Positions 19,910 to 27,220 of a DNA stretch of 64,000 nt are shown here, piece by piece (within the stretch, counting starts at the first letter, position 1; every line of letters starts with the position of its first letter). Both the position numbers and the translations under genes were made by a program. This stretch comes from Lysinibacillus sp. KCTC 33748 (GTDB lineage: Bacteria; Bacillota; Bacilli; Bacillales_A; Planococcaceae), in NCBI RefSeq assembly GCF_002237755.1, contig NZ_MWSJ01000006.1:124001-188000 (forward strand). The letters run 5' to 3'. The notes beneath the pieces are model-generated. The model ran no database searches. It worked only from the letters and a program-made list of their open reading frames with translations, and was not told where the DNA came from.

Positions 19910-20974
19910 ATGGGAAAATTAGTACTTTTAGGTGGCGGCTACGGCAATATGCGTGTCATGCTTCGACTATTACCAAACCTTCCAATAGACAAAGAAGTTG
20001 TGATAGTAGACAGAGCCCCTTTCCATAGTTTAAAAACAGAATTTTACGCATTAGCAGCAGGGACTGCAACAGATAAAGAAATTCGTGTATGCTTCCCGGA
20101 GCATGAACGTTTAACGGCTGTATACGGAGAAGTTGTTGAAATTAATCGTGCGGAAAAAGTAGTCATTCTAGAAGATGGACAACATATTGAATATGATGAT
20201 TTAGTTGTAGGTCTTGGCTGTGAGGATAAATATCATGGTGTACCAGGTGCAGAGGAGTACACATATAGCATTCAGACAATGGCGAAATCACGTTCAACAT
20301 TCCAAGCACTTTGTGGTTTACCAGCAGGCTCTTCAGTCGGAATTGTAGGAGCGGGCTTAAGTGGTATTGAGCTTGCAAGTGAGCTACGTGAAAGTCGTTC
20401 TGATTTAAAAATAAAGCTATTCGACCGTGGTCCACGTATTCTAAAGGACTTCCCAGAAAAGCTAAGTAAATATGTAAAAGACTGGTTCGTAAAGAATGAT
20501 GTTGAAGTGATTGCCAATTCAAATATTACAAAAATCGAACAAGGTAAAATTTACAATCATGATGAAGAAATTGCACTCGATACTGTAGTATGGACTGCTG
20601 GTGTACAGCCAGTCAAAATTGTTCGTGATTTGGAAGTTGAGAAAGATAAACAAGGTCGTCCTCTTGTAACACAATATTTCAATCTTCTTGATGACGAGCA
20701 TGTATATATTGTAGGTGACTGTGCTGCTTCAGAATTACCTCCAACTGCACAGTTAGCAGAGGAACAAGCAGAACAAATCGTAAAAGTACTTCGCATGCGT
20801 TGGAATGGCGAAAACTTACCTGAAAAAATGCCTGATATCAAGTTAAAAGGTTTCATGGGAGCGCTTGGTAAAAAACAAGGCTTTGTTTATTTAGCAGATA
20901 CAACAGTAACAGGGCGTATCGCACGCTTAATGAAATCAGGACTATTATGGTACTACAAACGTCAAAACGATTAA
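19910..20974 (+). CDS. yutJ: YutJ, type II NADH dehydrogenase-like flavoprotein
   Basis: 354 aa with two Rossmann dinucleotide sites: KLVLLGGGYGNMRV at the N-terminus for FAD and VGIVGAGLSGIELASEL near residue 144 for NAD(P)H. VYIVGDCAAS near 265 is the second FAD motif. It has no membrane segment but could bind the membrane peripherally, like NDH-2. Two Rex operators in its promoter support a role in NADH oxidation. AAGGAG precedes ATG 19910. Confidence 0.9.
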   Translation: MGKLVLLGGGYGNMRVMLRLLPNLPIDKEVVIVDRAPFHSLKTEFYALAAGTATDKEIRVCFPEHERLTAVYGEVVEINRAEKVVILEDGQHIEYDDLVVGLGCEDKYHGVPGAEEYTYSIQTMAKSRSTFQALCGLPAGSSVGIVGAGLSGIELASELRESRSDLKIKLFDRGPRILKDFPEKLSKYVKDWFVKNDVEVIANSNITKIEQGKIYNHDEEIALDTVVWTAGVQPVKIVRDLEVEKDKQGRPLVTQYFNLLDDEHVYIVGDCAASELPPTAQLAEEQAEQIVKVLRMRWNGENLPEKMPDIKLKGFMGALGKKQGFVYLADTTVTGRIARLMKSGLLWYYKRQND

Positions 20975-20980
20975 ATTAAA

Positions 20981-21025
20981 AAGGGATTGCTTCGAAATTT
21001 ATTTCGAAACAATCCCTTATTTTTC
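20981..21025 (+). terminator. Terminator of yutJ
   Basis: An 18-base stem with one mismatch (20981-20998 / 21001-21018) ends in a T-rich tract. Confidence 0.85.
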
Positions 21026-21047
21026 TATCAATCATGCCTCGACATTA

Positions 21048-21085
21048 CTGCCGCTGTCGCTACGCTTTCGCGCACATAAACAATG
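21048..21085 (+). repeat. Short class A repeat fragment
   Basis: It contains GCCGCTGTCGCTACGCTTTCGCGC, an internal unit of the large elements, without their ends. It lies between the yutJ terminator and yuzD. Confidence 0.55.
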
Positions 21086-21111
21086 CGCCCAAAATCGACG
21101 TTGTGCTAGGA

Positions 21112-21447
21112 TTAAACAGTTTCATCTGGCGTGAAACCTAGCTTTTCAAGTGCAGTAAATACAGGCTTTAGTTGCACATATCCTTCGCCGACTACTTCAT
21201 TATTTATAAGGACAAGCGGATAAAAAAATTCATCATCTTGAATGCGTGCAGCATAATCTTGATCGCGCTCATTATCAATTGGTCCTTCAATATCGATATA
21301 ACGAATATCATATCCTTGGTTTGGATATTTTCGATCTATGGCTGCTTGTAGCCATTCATATGTATCTTTTGAAGATGGTGCATTAACACAGCTAGCGCAA
21401 ATAACCTCTGTTCCGTAAATTTCAATCTGTGGTTTCGTTTGACTCAT
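21112..21447 (-). CDS. yuzD: YuzD family protein (DUF1462)
   Basis: 111-aa thioredoxin-fold-like protein: QIEIYGTEVICASCVNAPSSKDTYEWL contains CASC near residue 16. QGYDIRYIDIEG and FYPLVLINNEVVGEGYVQ match a thiol-redox fold. ATG 21447 is chosen from the family start MSQTKPQIEIYG with GAGGAG about 11 bases upstream. It is divergent from the nfu gene, which fits a shared role in Fe-S or thiol chemistry, unproven. Confidence 0.88.
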   Translation of the reverse strand: MSQTKPQIEIYGTEVICASCVNAPSSKDTYEWLQAAIDRKYPNQGYDIRYIDIEGPIDNERDQDYAARIQDDEFFYPLVLINNEVVGEGYVQLKPVFTALEKLGFTPDETV

Positions 21448-21530
21448 AGCATTTCCACTCCTCGTGATTCTATATTGGATTTTTTCTGTTGCTAACATTA
21501 TAATCATTATAAGGAAAGGAGTCGAGACAA

Positions 21531-21767
21531 ATGGCAGAAGCAACAATTAACGATCAAGTTCAAGAGGTATTAGATAAATTACGCCCATTCTTACTACGTG
21601 ACGGTGGAGACTGTGAATTAGTAGATGTAGAAGACGGCATTGTAAAATTACGTTTATTAGGTGCATGTGGTAGTTGCCCAAGTTCAACAATCACACTTAA
21701 AGCTGGTATCGAACGCGCATTATTAGAAGAAGTACCAGGTATTATTGAAGTAGAGCAAGTATTCTAA
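21531..21767 (+). CDS. yutI: NfuA-type Fe-S carrier YutI
   Basis: 78-aa NifU C-terminal domain alone. The Fe-S binding pair is CGSC in [14 protein letters not shown]. Such proteins accept clusters from Suf and pass them to targets. AAAGGAG is 9 bases before ATG 21531. Normal length for the Bacillus protein. Confidence 0.93.
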   Translation: MAEATINDQVQEVLDKLRPFLLRDGGDCELVDVEDGIVKLRLLGACGSCPSSTITLKAGIERALLEEVPGIIEVEQVF

Positions 21768-21774
21768 AACGACT

Positions 21775-21816
21775 AAAAAAGTTCTAGCTGATTCATTCAC
21801 GCTAGAACTTTTTTTC
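21775..21816. terminator. Bidirectional terminator
   Basis: AAAAAAGTTCTAGC (21775-21788) pairs with GCTAGAACTTTTTT (21801-21814), between convergent genes. Confidence 0.9.
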
Positions 21817-22509
21817 TTATACTTGGCGAGCGTGTTCTTTTTCTTCTCGAATAATTGCCCATTGTTCCTTAGCCATATCAATGATCTTCGCTTCTCCACC
21901 AACACTTTGCTTCTCAATGACCTTTGAGAAGAAGCGAGTAGCATTTTCTAAATCACCGATGCGTCGTGATAGTTCAGCGATCATATACATAATTCGTACA
22001 TCTGACATTTGAGTAGAGCTGTAATCCTCATTTGAATAAGAATCCATATAGTAATCTCGGGCCATTGTCATAAAACGCTGCTCTTGGCCTTCGTTTTTTA
22101 GTGAACGATACAGCCATGCAAGACGTAATGTAAGCCCAGCTATAGCAACAAATTTCTCTTTTTTAATCGTACCGCAAAGGAACGCTAATTTATAAGCTTG
22201 TATCGCTTGGAATACAGTGCGTTCTCCCTTAAAGTCATGGTGTACCCATTTTTCTGTAATTTGTATGCGAATTTCATCTTGCGTGCCAGGGGCGAAATAT
22301 TTTGAAAAGTCTTCTGTAAATGAAAAGCCGCAATGCTCACAAACAAATACATTATAATAAAGTGCATTTACACCGTCTGCATAAATAGGATGAAAATCTG
22401 TTTCTGTATGATCTACTTTAATGAATTTAGAGCGTACTTTTAATGTTGGAAATTCTTTTTTGCAATGAAGACATTGAATTTTTTTTTCGTAATAAGGTGA
22501 AATCTCCAT
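21817..22509 (-). CDS. DUF2225 protein with zinc ribbon
   Basis: 230 aa. The N-terminal zinc ribbon has paired cysteines CLHCKKEFP (near 13) and VCEHCGFSF (near 57). The rest is helical and TPR-like (ENATRFFSKVIEKQ). It matches the DUF2225 family common in Firmicutes, function unknown. AGAGGT precedes ATG 22509. Confidence 0.85.
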   Translation of the reverse strand: MEISPYYEKKIQCLHCKKEFPTLKVRSKFIKVDHTETDFHPIYADGVNALYYNVFVCEHCGFSFTEDFSKYFAPGTQDEIRIQITEKWVHHDFKGERTVFQAIQAYKLAFLCGTIKKEKFVAIAGLTLRLAWLYRSLKNEGQEQRFMTMARDYYMDSYSNEDYSSTQMSDVRIMYMIAELSRRIGDLENATRFFSKVIEKQSVGGEAKIIDMAKEQWAIIREEKEHARQV

Positions 22510-22642
22510 ATTTTATACCTCTTTCATCGAGTGATTACAACTATTATACCAATGATTATTTTATAAACATGAATAAAAATTACTATTAATGTGAAAAATA
22601 TTAGAATTTTTACTAATATCAGCTTTGTCACAATAATGTGAG

Positions 22643-22708
22643 GTTGATTTCGTTCCTCTATCGCTGATCCCCGAGGAGTCGCCCAGTCGGAACGAAGATT
22701 AACTACAA
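22643..22708 (-). repeat. Class A repeat, minimal 66-bp copy
   Basis: Only the terminal inverted repeats (GTTGATTTCGTTCC at one end, GGAACGAAGATTAAC at the other) and the GGGCGACTCC...GGGGATCAGCGAT part remain. It looks like an internal-deletion form of the longer copies. Confidence 0.8.
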
Positions 22709-22777
22709 AGCATACGTATTAACAAATGTCATCCTATCTTTTGTTGTTGTGCCAAAAATCCTCTTGGAGCTGAATAT

Positions 22778-22807
22778 TTGTCATACAATAGTCAAAATTG
22801 ATATGAT
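22778..22807 (+). promoter_or_regulatory. Promoter of yutM
   Basis: TTGTCA (22778-22783), 18 bases, TATGAT (22802-22807), about 27 bases before the start codon. Confidence 0.6.
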
Positions 22808-22833
22808 AATAATTAAGAAGGAAGGTGATTGGG

Positions 22834-23208
22834 ATGACAAGTTTAAAGCAAGTAATTGAAATTACTGAAGCGGCTGTCTTTCATATTAATGAAATGATGG
22901 AGCACAATGAAGAGCAAGGTGCGTTTTTACGTGTAGTTGTTAATGGTGGCGGATGCAGTGGCCTATCTTACGGTATGCATTTTGATCAAGAGAAAAAAGA
23001 AGATGATTTTGAAGATATACAACATGGTTTAACAATTCTTGTTTCCCGTGAAGATGCGCCGATTATAATGGGGACAAAAATTGACTATAAACAATCGCTA
23101 ATGGGCGGTGGCTTCACGATCGATAATCCAAATGCTATCGCATCATGTGGCTGTGGTACGTCTTTCAAAACAGCAAAACGTGAAGGTACACCTGAGATTT
23201 GTGATTAA
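22834..23208 (+). CDS. yutM: A-type Fe-S carrier YutM (HesB/IscA family)
   Basis: 124-aa A-type carrier with the three family cysteines in GGGCSGLSYG and SCGCGTSF. It moves or stores Fe-S clusters downstream of Suf. ATG 22834 follows GGAAGGTGA; the track-style upstream ATG would precede the ribosome site. The other Fe-S carrier (yutI) is 1 kb upstream. Confidence 0.92.
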   Translation: MTSLKQVIEITEAAVFHINEMMEHNEEQGAFLRVVVNGGGCSGLSYGMHFDQEKKEDDFEDIQHGLTILVSREDAPIIMGTKIDYKQSLMGGGFTIDNPNAIASCGCGTSFKTAKREGTPEICD

Positions 23209-23377
23209 AAAGTAAATGTCTAAATGTTGAAGTAGAGTTGTAAATAACAGTAGAAATTGCTGTGTATAAAATTCAAATGTGTAAACACAACCCTAAAATG
23301 AGGCATTTAGGATTTGATACCAAGCCTTTTTGATTTGTATGTTGAGAAAACATAACGAATTGAGGAGGCTTTTTAAT

Positions 23378-23413
23378 ATGGCTTTAAAAAGAAGAAACGA
23401 ACAACTAAAGTAA
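23378..23413 (+). CDS. Possible 11-codon peptide or frameshifted remnant
   Basis: GAGGAGG lies 9 bases before an ATG that opens only MALKRRNEQLK before a stop. The next frame continues with a basic, Trp-containing run (TKVKWQWAR). Either a very small peptide or the start of a broken gene. The surrounding 258 bases hold no other gene. Confidence 0.25.
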   Translation: MALKRRNEQLK

Positions 23414-23467
23414 AATGGCAATGGGCAAGGAATATCCATCTATAATAGGTAACAACGAACGCGTACT

Positions 23468-23872
23468 TTAAAGTAACTCAAAAACATTATGTTTTTTGTA
23501 ATCATGAATTATTGTGTGGGGTAATAATTCCATCAATTCTTCTTTAGTAGCCCACATAAATTGCTCATGTTCATCCGAGAGAGATATTTCATCATTTTGA
23601 CATTCGCAAAGAAATGTAAGAAGTACAATTTGTCGTGTTTTATGAGTTAAAAAGGTCGTAGAAAAAAGATGCGTCCTTACGCTAATAGTTAAACCAACCT
23701 CTTCAAGAAATTCCCGTTTTAAAGCGACATCAAATGATTCTCCAAACTCTAAAACACCACCAACGCTTTCCCATGTACCTGCCCCTGTTTCATCAAAAGC
23801 AGAGCGCTTCACAATTAACATTTTATTATTTTTTATCAAAATACCTTTGACTGCTACTTTTATTTCTTTCAT
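23468..23872 (-). CDS. NUDIX hydrolase
   Basis: 134 aa with a complete Nudix box: G-x5-E-x7-REFLEEVGL within GGVLEFGESFDVALK onward (about residues 38-60). Hydrolyses nucleoside diphosphates linked to another group; substrate unknown. AGGTG precedes ATG 23872. It follows a second, diverged NUDIX gene by 12 bases on the same strand, so the two may be one operon. Confidence 0.9.
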   Translation of the reverse strand: MKEIKVAVKGILIKNNKMLIVKRSAFDETGAGTWESVGGVLEFGESFDVALKREFLEEVGLTISVRTHLFSTTFLTHKTRQIVLLTFLCECQNDEISLSDEHEQFMWATKEELMELLPHTIIHDYKKHNVFELL

Positions 23873-23884
23873 TATGCACCTACT

Positions 23885-24307
23885 TTAGAACAGTACTAAT
23901 TCCGCATATTTGATATATTCTTTTAAAAATACAGGTGCTTGAGGGTTGTTAAGTATTTCTTCCGTTGCTAACAAAAATATTTTTTCTACTTCGTCAGGCT
24001 GTTTAACAAAAAAATCACCTGATTCATATTCACAAAGGAAAATAACATTAACAACGTTTTCACCTTTATCTGTTACAAATGAAGCGCTATGTATATATTT
24101 CAAATTCTCTTTAATCTTAATGCCAATTTCTTTGAAAATTTCTCTTTTCAAAGTTTTTTCTAATATATTTGATGAATTTCCTTCAATCTCTACTTTTCCA
24201 TCAACAAGCGAAAGTAATCCACTGGCATGTTCTTCTTTTTTATTGCTCTCAATAATGAACCATTTATCATCTTTCCTTATGGCTCCTTCAACATTGACAA
24301 TAAACAA
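23885..24307 (-). CDS. Diverged NUDIX-fold protein
   Basis: About 140 aa. The Nudix box region reads REIFKEIGI where the consensus is REUXEEXGU, so the first of the paired metal-binding glutamates is lysine, and the spacing before it is kept. The N-terminal FIVNVEGAIRKDDKWFIIES fits the NUDIX fold. Activity may be reduced or altered. TTG 24307 with AAGGGG 9 bases upstream is preferred over GTG 24316. It is AT-rich like its neighbours. Confidence 0.75.
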   Translation of the reverse strand: MFIVNVEGAIRKDDKWFIIESNKKEEHASGLLSLVDGKVEIEGNSSNILEKTLKREIFKEIGIKIKENLKYIHSASFVTDKGENVVNVIFLCEYESGDFFVKQPDEVEKIFLLATEEILNNPQAPVFLKEYIKYAELVLF

Positions 24308-24482
24308 ATCTAACACCCCTTATATATTGCAATTATATATAACTGAAAATTCGGTCTATATAAAAATAACATAGTAAATTGTAATTTGGAAGTTAATTAG
24401 CAAATGTATAGTAGAAGAGATTAAGCCTTCCCATAGGATAAAGTGATAAGGTTTAAATCACTTTTCATCGGAGGGAGATTAA

Positions 24483-24545
24483 TTGTTCAACGAGCCTGCA
24501 ATCGTTTTAGGGCATAACAAAAGGACTCGCAAATCTAAAAATTAA
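24483..24545 (+). CDS. Possible 20-residue peptide or 5' remnant
   Basis: CGGAGGGAG at 24469-24477 is followed by TTG 24483, opening LFNEPAIVLGHNKRTRKSKN before a stop. I do not recognise it. It overlaps the terminator of the convergent membrane gene, so it may be a chance frame. Confidence 0.2.
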   Translation: MFNEPAIVLGHNKRTRKSKN

Positions 24546-24562
24546 TTATAAATGCAAGTCCT
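24521..24562 (-). terminator. Terminator of the minus-strand membrane gene
   Basis: AGGACTTGCA (minus, 24562-24553, overlapping the end of the gene) pairs with TGCGAGTCCT (24531-24522) and is followed by TTTTG. Confidence 0.6.
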
Positions 24563-24968
24563 CTGAAAGATCAGTTAGTTCAATAATATTTCTTTTTTTC
24601 GTTGAGAATGGTAAATCGGCTAATACAAAAATGAATGATATAAATGCTGGTGTAAGTACAATATTGTAAAAATTTATTTCTGATGGTTCTTTTACATAGT
24701 AAAAAATAAAGTTGCAACAACTAATTAGAATGAAACTAATTATAATAAAAAAGAACCTCTTTCTTTTATCCTTCTTATTTAGCTTTCTAAAATTTATTAT
24801 TGTTACGGTTACTATATAAATAATGAATAAAACAAGAAAAATTAAATAATACAATATAAACTTAGCTGCAAATACACTTCCAATATCCTTATACGCAATA
24901 AATAATGAAATGATCATACCTACCAAAACAACCATAGATATAATGATTGTAAAAATGCTTTTCTTCAA
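24546..24968 (-). CDS. Four-segment membrane protein, unknown
   Basis: 140 aa with hydrophobic segments at about residues 5-25, 35-57, 72-92 and 105-122, then a charged tail. TTG 24968 is the start, with GAGGT 11 bases upstream. I do not recognise a family. It is very AT-rich and lies in a stretch of short variable genes. Confidence 0.6.
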   Translation of the reverse strand: MKKSIFTIIISMVVLVGMIISLFIAYKDIGSVFAAKFILYYLIFLVLFIIYIVTVTIINFRKLNKKDKRKRFFFIIISFILISCCNFIFYYVKEPSEINFYNIVLTPAFISFIFVLADLPFSTKKRNIIELTDLSEDLHL

Positions 24969-25064
24969 TTAATTGATACCTCGAAATTCTTATGTATTAC
25001 AATTATTTTCTCAAAAATTTGGAATTCTGTTAACTGGTAAAATAATGTAATGAGTATTACCTAA

Positions 25065-25214
25065 TCATTCGCCACAGGCTATGCTATGTTCATTGATTCA
25101 CATAAAAAATTCATTCAAATGAATGGTACAGGGGAAGCCTATACAATCAAGAATGATAACAATTTTTTCGGTATTTTAGAAAATGGAGCAGAACCTTTTT
25201 ATATTTCTTTTTAA
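25065..25214 (+). pseudogene. C-terminal gene remnant
   Basis: A frame running from just after a stop at 25062 encodes about 49 residues that look protein-like (SFATGYAMFIDSHKK, IKNDNNFFGILENG, EPFYISF) and end at 25214. There is no ribosome site for ATG 25086. It looks like the tail of a lost gene. The family is not recognised. Confidence 0.45.
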
Positions 25215-25250
25215 ATAAAAAATAAGGCCACGATATTTCTAATCGTGGCC
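25213..25250 (-). terminator. Terminator of carD
   Basis: GGCCACGAT (minus, 25250-25242) pairs with ATCGTGGCC (25234-25226), followed on the minus strand by a T-rich run. Confidence 0.85.
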
Positions 25251-25275
25251 CTATTAATGTACCAATATCTCACTG

Positions 25276-25767
25276 CTAGTGAAGCTGTGTTAATACATAA
25301 TCATAAATTTCATCTGATGATTTATTAAGAGCTATGGAGAACTCTGAAAAAATGTTCTCTTGTAAAGATTGCAGTAATTTCTCTTCTTGGTTAGGGAATT
25401 TTTTTTCGCTAGCACTATATTCAATCTTTTTTCGTAACAATGTGTTTAAAAGGTTTGCTTGTTTTTGGCGATTACCGGATTTAAATATTTCTAGATAAAA
25501 TCTTGATCGATGAGTGTTTTGTTCAATCCATTCTACACCAGGTGAAGTGAATGAATGTAAAATATTGAGTGCTTCTTCTTTTTTAATAATGTCTCTAAGG
25601 TGTTTTTTTGAATTGTCAATAGGGGTACGAATGACTAATTGTGGTTCATTTAGTGGTTGTAAAACGTAATATGTTTTTGTAATGTCGTTAAAGGTTTGTT
25701 CACAAATATCTTTAATGGAACAAAGTCCATGTGATGAATAAATGACTACATCGCCAACATTGTACAT
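25276..25767 (-). CDS. CarD-family transcription regulator
   Basis: 163 aa. The N-terminal Tudor-like RNA polymerase interaction domain reads YNVGDVVIYSSHGLCSIKDI, with YYVLQPLN following. A helical C-terminal half follows (FYLEIFKSGNRQKQANLLNTLLRKK). Such proteins bind the RNA polymerase beta subunit and alter promoter opening. ATG 25767 follows GGAGGG. It is divergent from a MarR gene with two palindromes between them. Confidence 0.88.
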   Translation of the reverse strand: MYNVGDVVIYSSHGLCSIKDICEQTFNDITKTYYVLQPLNEPQLVIRTPIDNSKKHLRDIIKKEEALNILHSFTSPGVEWIEQNTHRSRFYLEIFKSGNRQKQANLLNTLLRKKIEYSASEKKFPNQEEKLLQSLQENIFSEFSIALNKSSDEIYDYVLTQLH

Positions 25768-25793
25768 GTATATTCCCTCCAACAAACTATATT

Positions 25794-25808
25794 GTCAACT
25801 AAGTTGAC
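25794..25808 (+). promoter_or_regulatory. Palindromic operator 1 in the carD/marR intergenic region
   Basis: GTCAACTAAGTTGAC is a 15-base palindrome with a single-base centre, about 27 bases before the carD start. Confidence 0.7.
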
Positions 25809-25839
25809 TAAATTAATTGTAAGCAATTATAAGAATTTT

Positions 25840-25854
25840 GTCAACTTGATTGAC
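25840..25854 (+). promoter_or_regulatory. Palindromic operator 2 in the carD/marR intergenic region
   Basis: GTCAACTTGATTGAC shares GTCAA/TTGAC arms with operator 1 and starts 46 bases after it. The pair is probably the MarR binding site for both genes. Confidence 0.65.
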
Positions 25855-25912
25855 GATTGCTGTTGTTTTTTTGTATATTAGTAACGAAAAATATGGAATG
25901 AAGGTGAACCAG

Positions 25913-26356
25913 TTGAAGGACGAATTGCAGAATCGAGATGTAATTGACTTGTTGAGCGAACGTCACGAACTACTTCGACGACTTGCTGAAGAGAAGTGGA
26001 ATAAGCATCATAATATTTATATTTCTAACTCTGAATGGTGTATTTTGGGGATAATTTATAAAAAACAATTTATGATTTCAGACGTTGCTAAGGGTGTTGA
26101 ATTTACAAGACAAGCAACCCATAAATTTATAAAAAGTTTGGAAGCAAAAGGATTAGTGAAGGTTACTGATGTCGAGCATAGTAAAAAACATAAAGCAATT
26201 CGTATGACTGATTTTGGTCAAGAATGTTTTGAAAAGAACGAATGTTATAAAGCTGATATTGAACAGCAACTAATTAATACTATAGGAGCAGATCAAGTAA
26301 ACAATTTAAAAAATATATTAAAGCTTAATTGGAATATGGAGCAATTGGAAGCATAA
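25913..26356 (+). CDS. MarR-family transcription regulator
   Basis: About 147 aa. The winged helix spans FMISDVAKGVEFTRQATHKFIKSLEAKGLV and the wing VEHSKKHKAIRMTDFGQECF. TTG 25913 with AAGGTG 6 bases upstream is preferred; in-frame ATG 25898 is the alternative. It likely represses itself and carD through the two GTCAA palindromes. No effector or transporter gene lies beside it. Confidence 0.85.
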   Translation: MKDELQNRDVIDLLSERHELLRRLAEEKWNKHHNIYISNSEWCILGIIYKKQFMISDVAKGVEFTRQATHKFIKSLEAKGLVKVTDVEHSKKHKAIRMTDFGQECFEKNECYKADIEQQLINTIGADQVNNLKNILKLNWNMEQLEA

Positions 26357-26431
26357 TATTCGTTGATCTAGTCTGTGGTGCTAACGAAGTACCCTGTTTT
26401 AGCAAATATACTACACTGCTTTGAAAAAAGT

Positions 26432-26465
26432 AAAAAAGCCTCTCCGTTATGGAAGAGGCTTTTTT
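26432..26465 (+). terminator. Terminator downstream of marR
   Basis: AAAAAAGCCTCT (26432-26443) pairs with AGAGGCTTTTTT (26454-26465). Confidence 0.9.
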
Positions 26466-26491
26466 ACTTCTTTTAGCAATTTTTTTGGTAG

Positions 26492-26548
26492 CGAAAGCAA
26501 AGCTCAGCGGCAATTACGCCAAGGCGAAATCAAGCACACGTTATGGTG
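26492..26548 (+). repeat. Class A repeat, right-end fragment
   Basis: GCGAAAGC..AGCTCAGCGGCAA, GAAATCAA and CACACGTTATGGTGATG follow in the same order as at the right ends of the copies at 16264 and 31753. The left part is absent. The rest of the gap to 26702 holds only a TATAAT box at 26676 with no good -35. Confidence 0.5.
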
Positions 26549-26702
26549 ATGGTCCTGTCATTTGTATCGGTGCGGCATATTTATAAAATTGGTGTACGTA
26601 TGTATTTTATTATCGAGAGTATAGAGTAACCGAAAAATTCTGAATAAATACTTCTAAATATAGAAAATAGGCCGTTATAATAGTGATATAGAGGTGAAGG
26701 AT

Positions 26703-27200
26703 ATGAGAAAAGATAGAGGAAAAGTTTGGTTGGGCGTTGCGGGGGTAACCGTAAATGAGATAGGGCAATGGCTAGTTGTCAAAAAGGCCTATAGCGGATT
26801 AAAGGGAAGATGGTCGTTGCCGGCTGGTTTTGTCAATGCTGGTGAAACGGTAGATGAGGCTGTTGTTCGTGAATTAAAAGAAGAAACGGGTATTGATTGC
26901 TATGTATCAGGCTTAATTGGTTTTCGAACGGGTGTGATTCGTGGTGACATTAGTGATAATATGGCGATATTTTATTGTCGGATGAAAGATGAGCAACAGA
27001 AGATTTGTCTTCAGGAAAAAGAATTATTAGAGGCGAAATGGATGTTTCCAAAGGAGCTAGCTCAAGATGAGATGACATCAGTGATGTTAAAAGAAATGGC
27101 ATCTAACCAATTTGAAAAGCACCAATTAGAGGGGATAGAAGGTATAAATCCAGGAGATGTCTTTGGTTATTCCTCTTATAAATTGTTCTTTAAAAAATAG
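26703..27200 (+). CDS. NUDIX hydrolase
   Basis: 165 aa with a full Nudix box: [20 protein letters not shown] then KEETGI (about residues 41-65). The N-terminal half [20 protein letters not shown] is the usual first strand. ATG 26703 with GAGGTGA (26691-26697) just upstream is preferred over GTG 26694. It is 20 bases before lytS and may be co-transcribed with it. Substrate unknown. Confidence 0.9.
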   Translation: MRKDRGKVWLGVAGVTVNEIGQWLVVKKAYSGLKGRWSLPAGFVNAGETVDEAVVRELKEETGIDCYVSGLIGFRTGVIRGDISDNMAIFYCRMKDEQQKICLQEKELLEAKWMFPKELAQDEMTSVMLKEMASNQFEKHQLEGIEGINPGDVFGYSSYKLFFKK

Positions 27201-27220
27201 AGTGACAGGGGAGGGGACCT

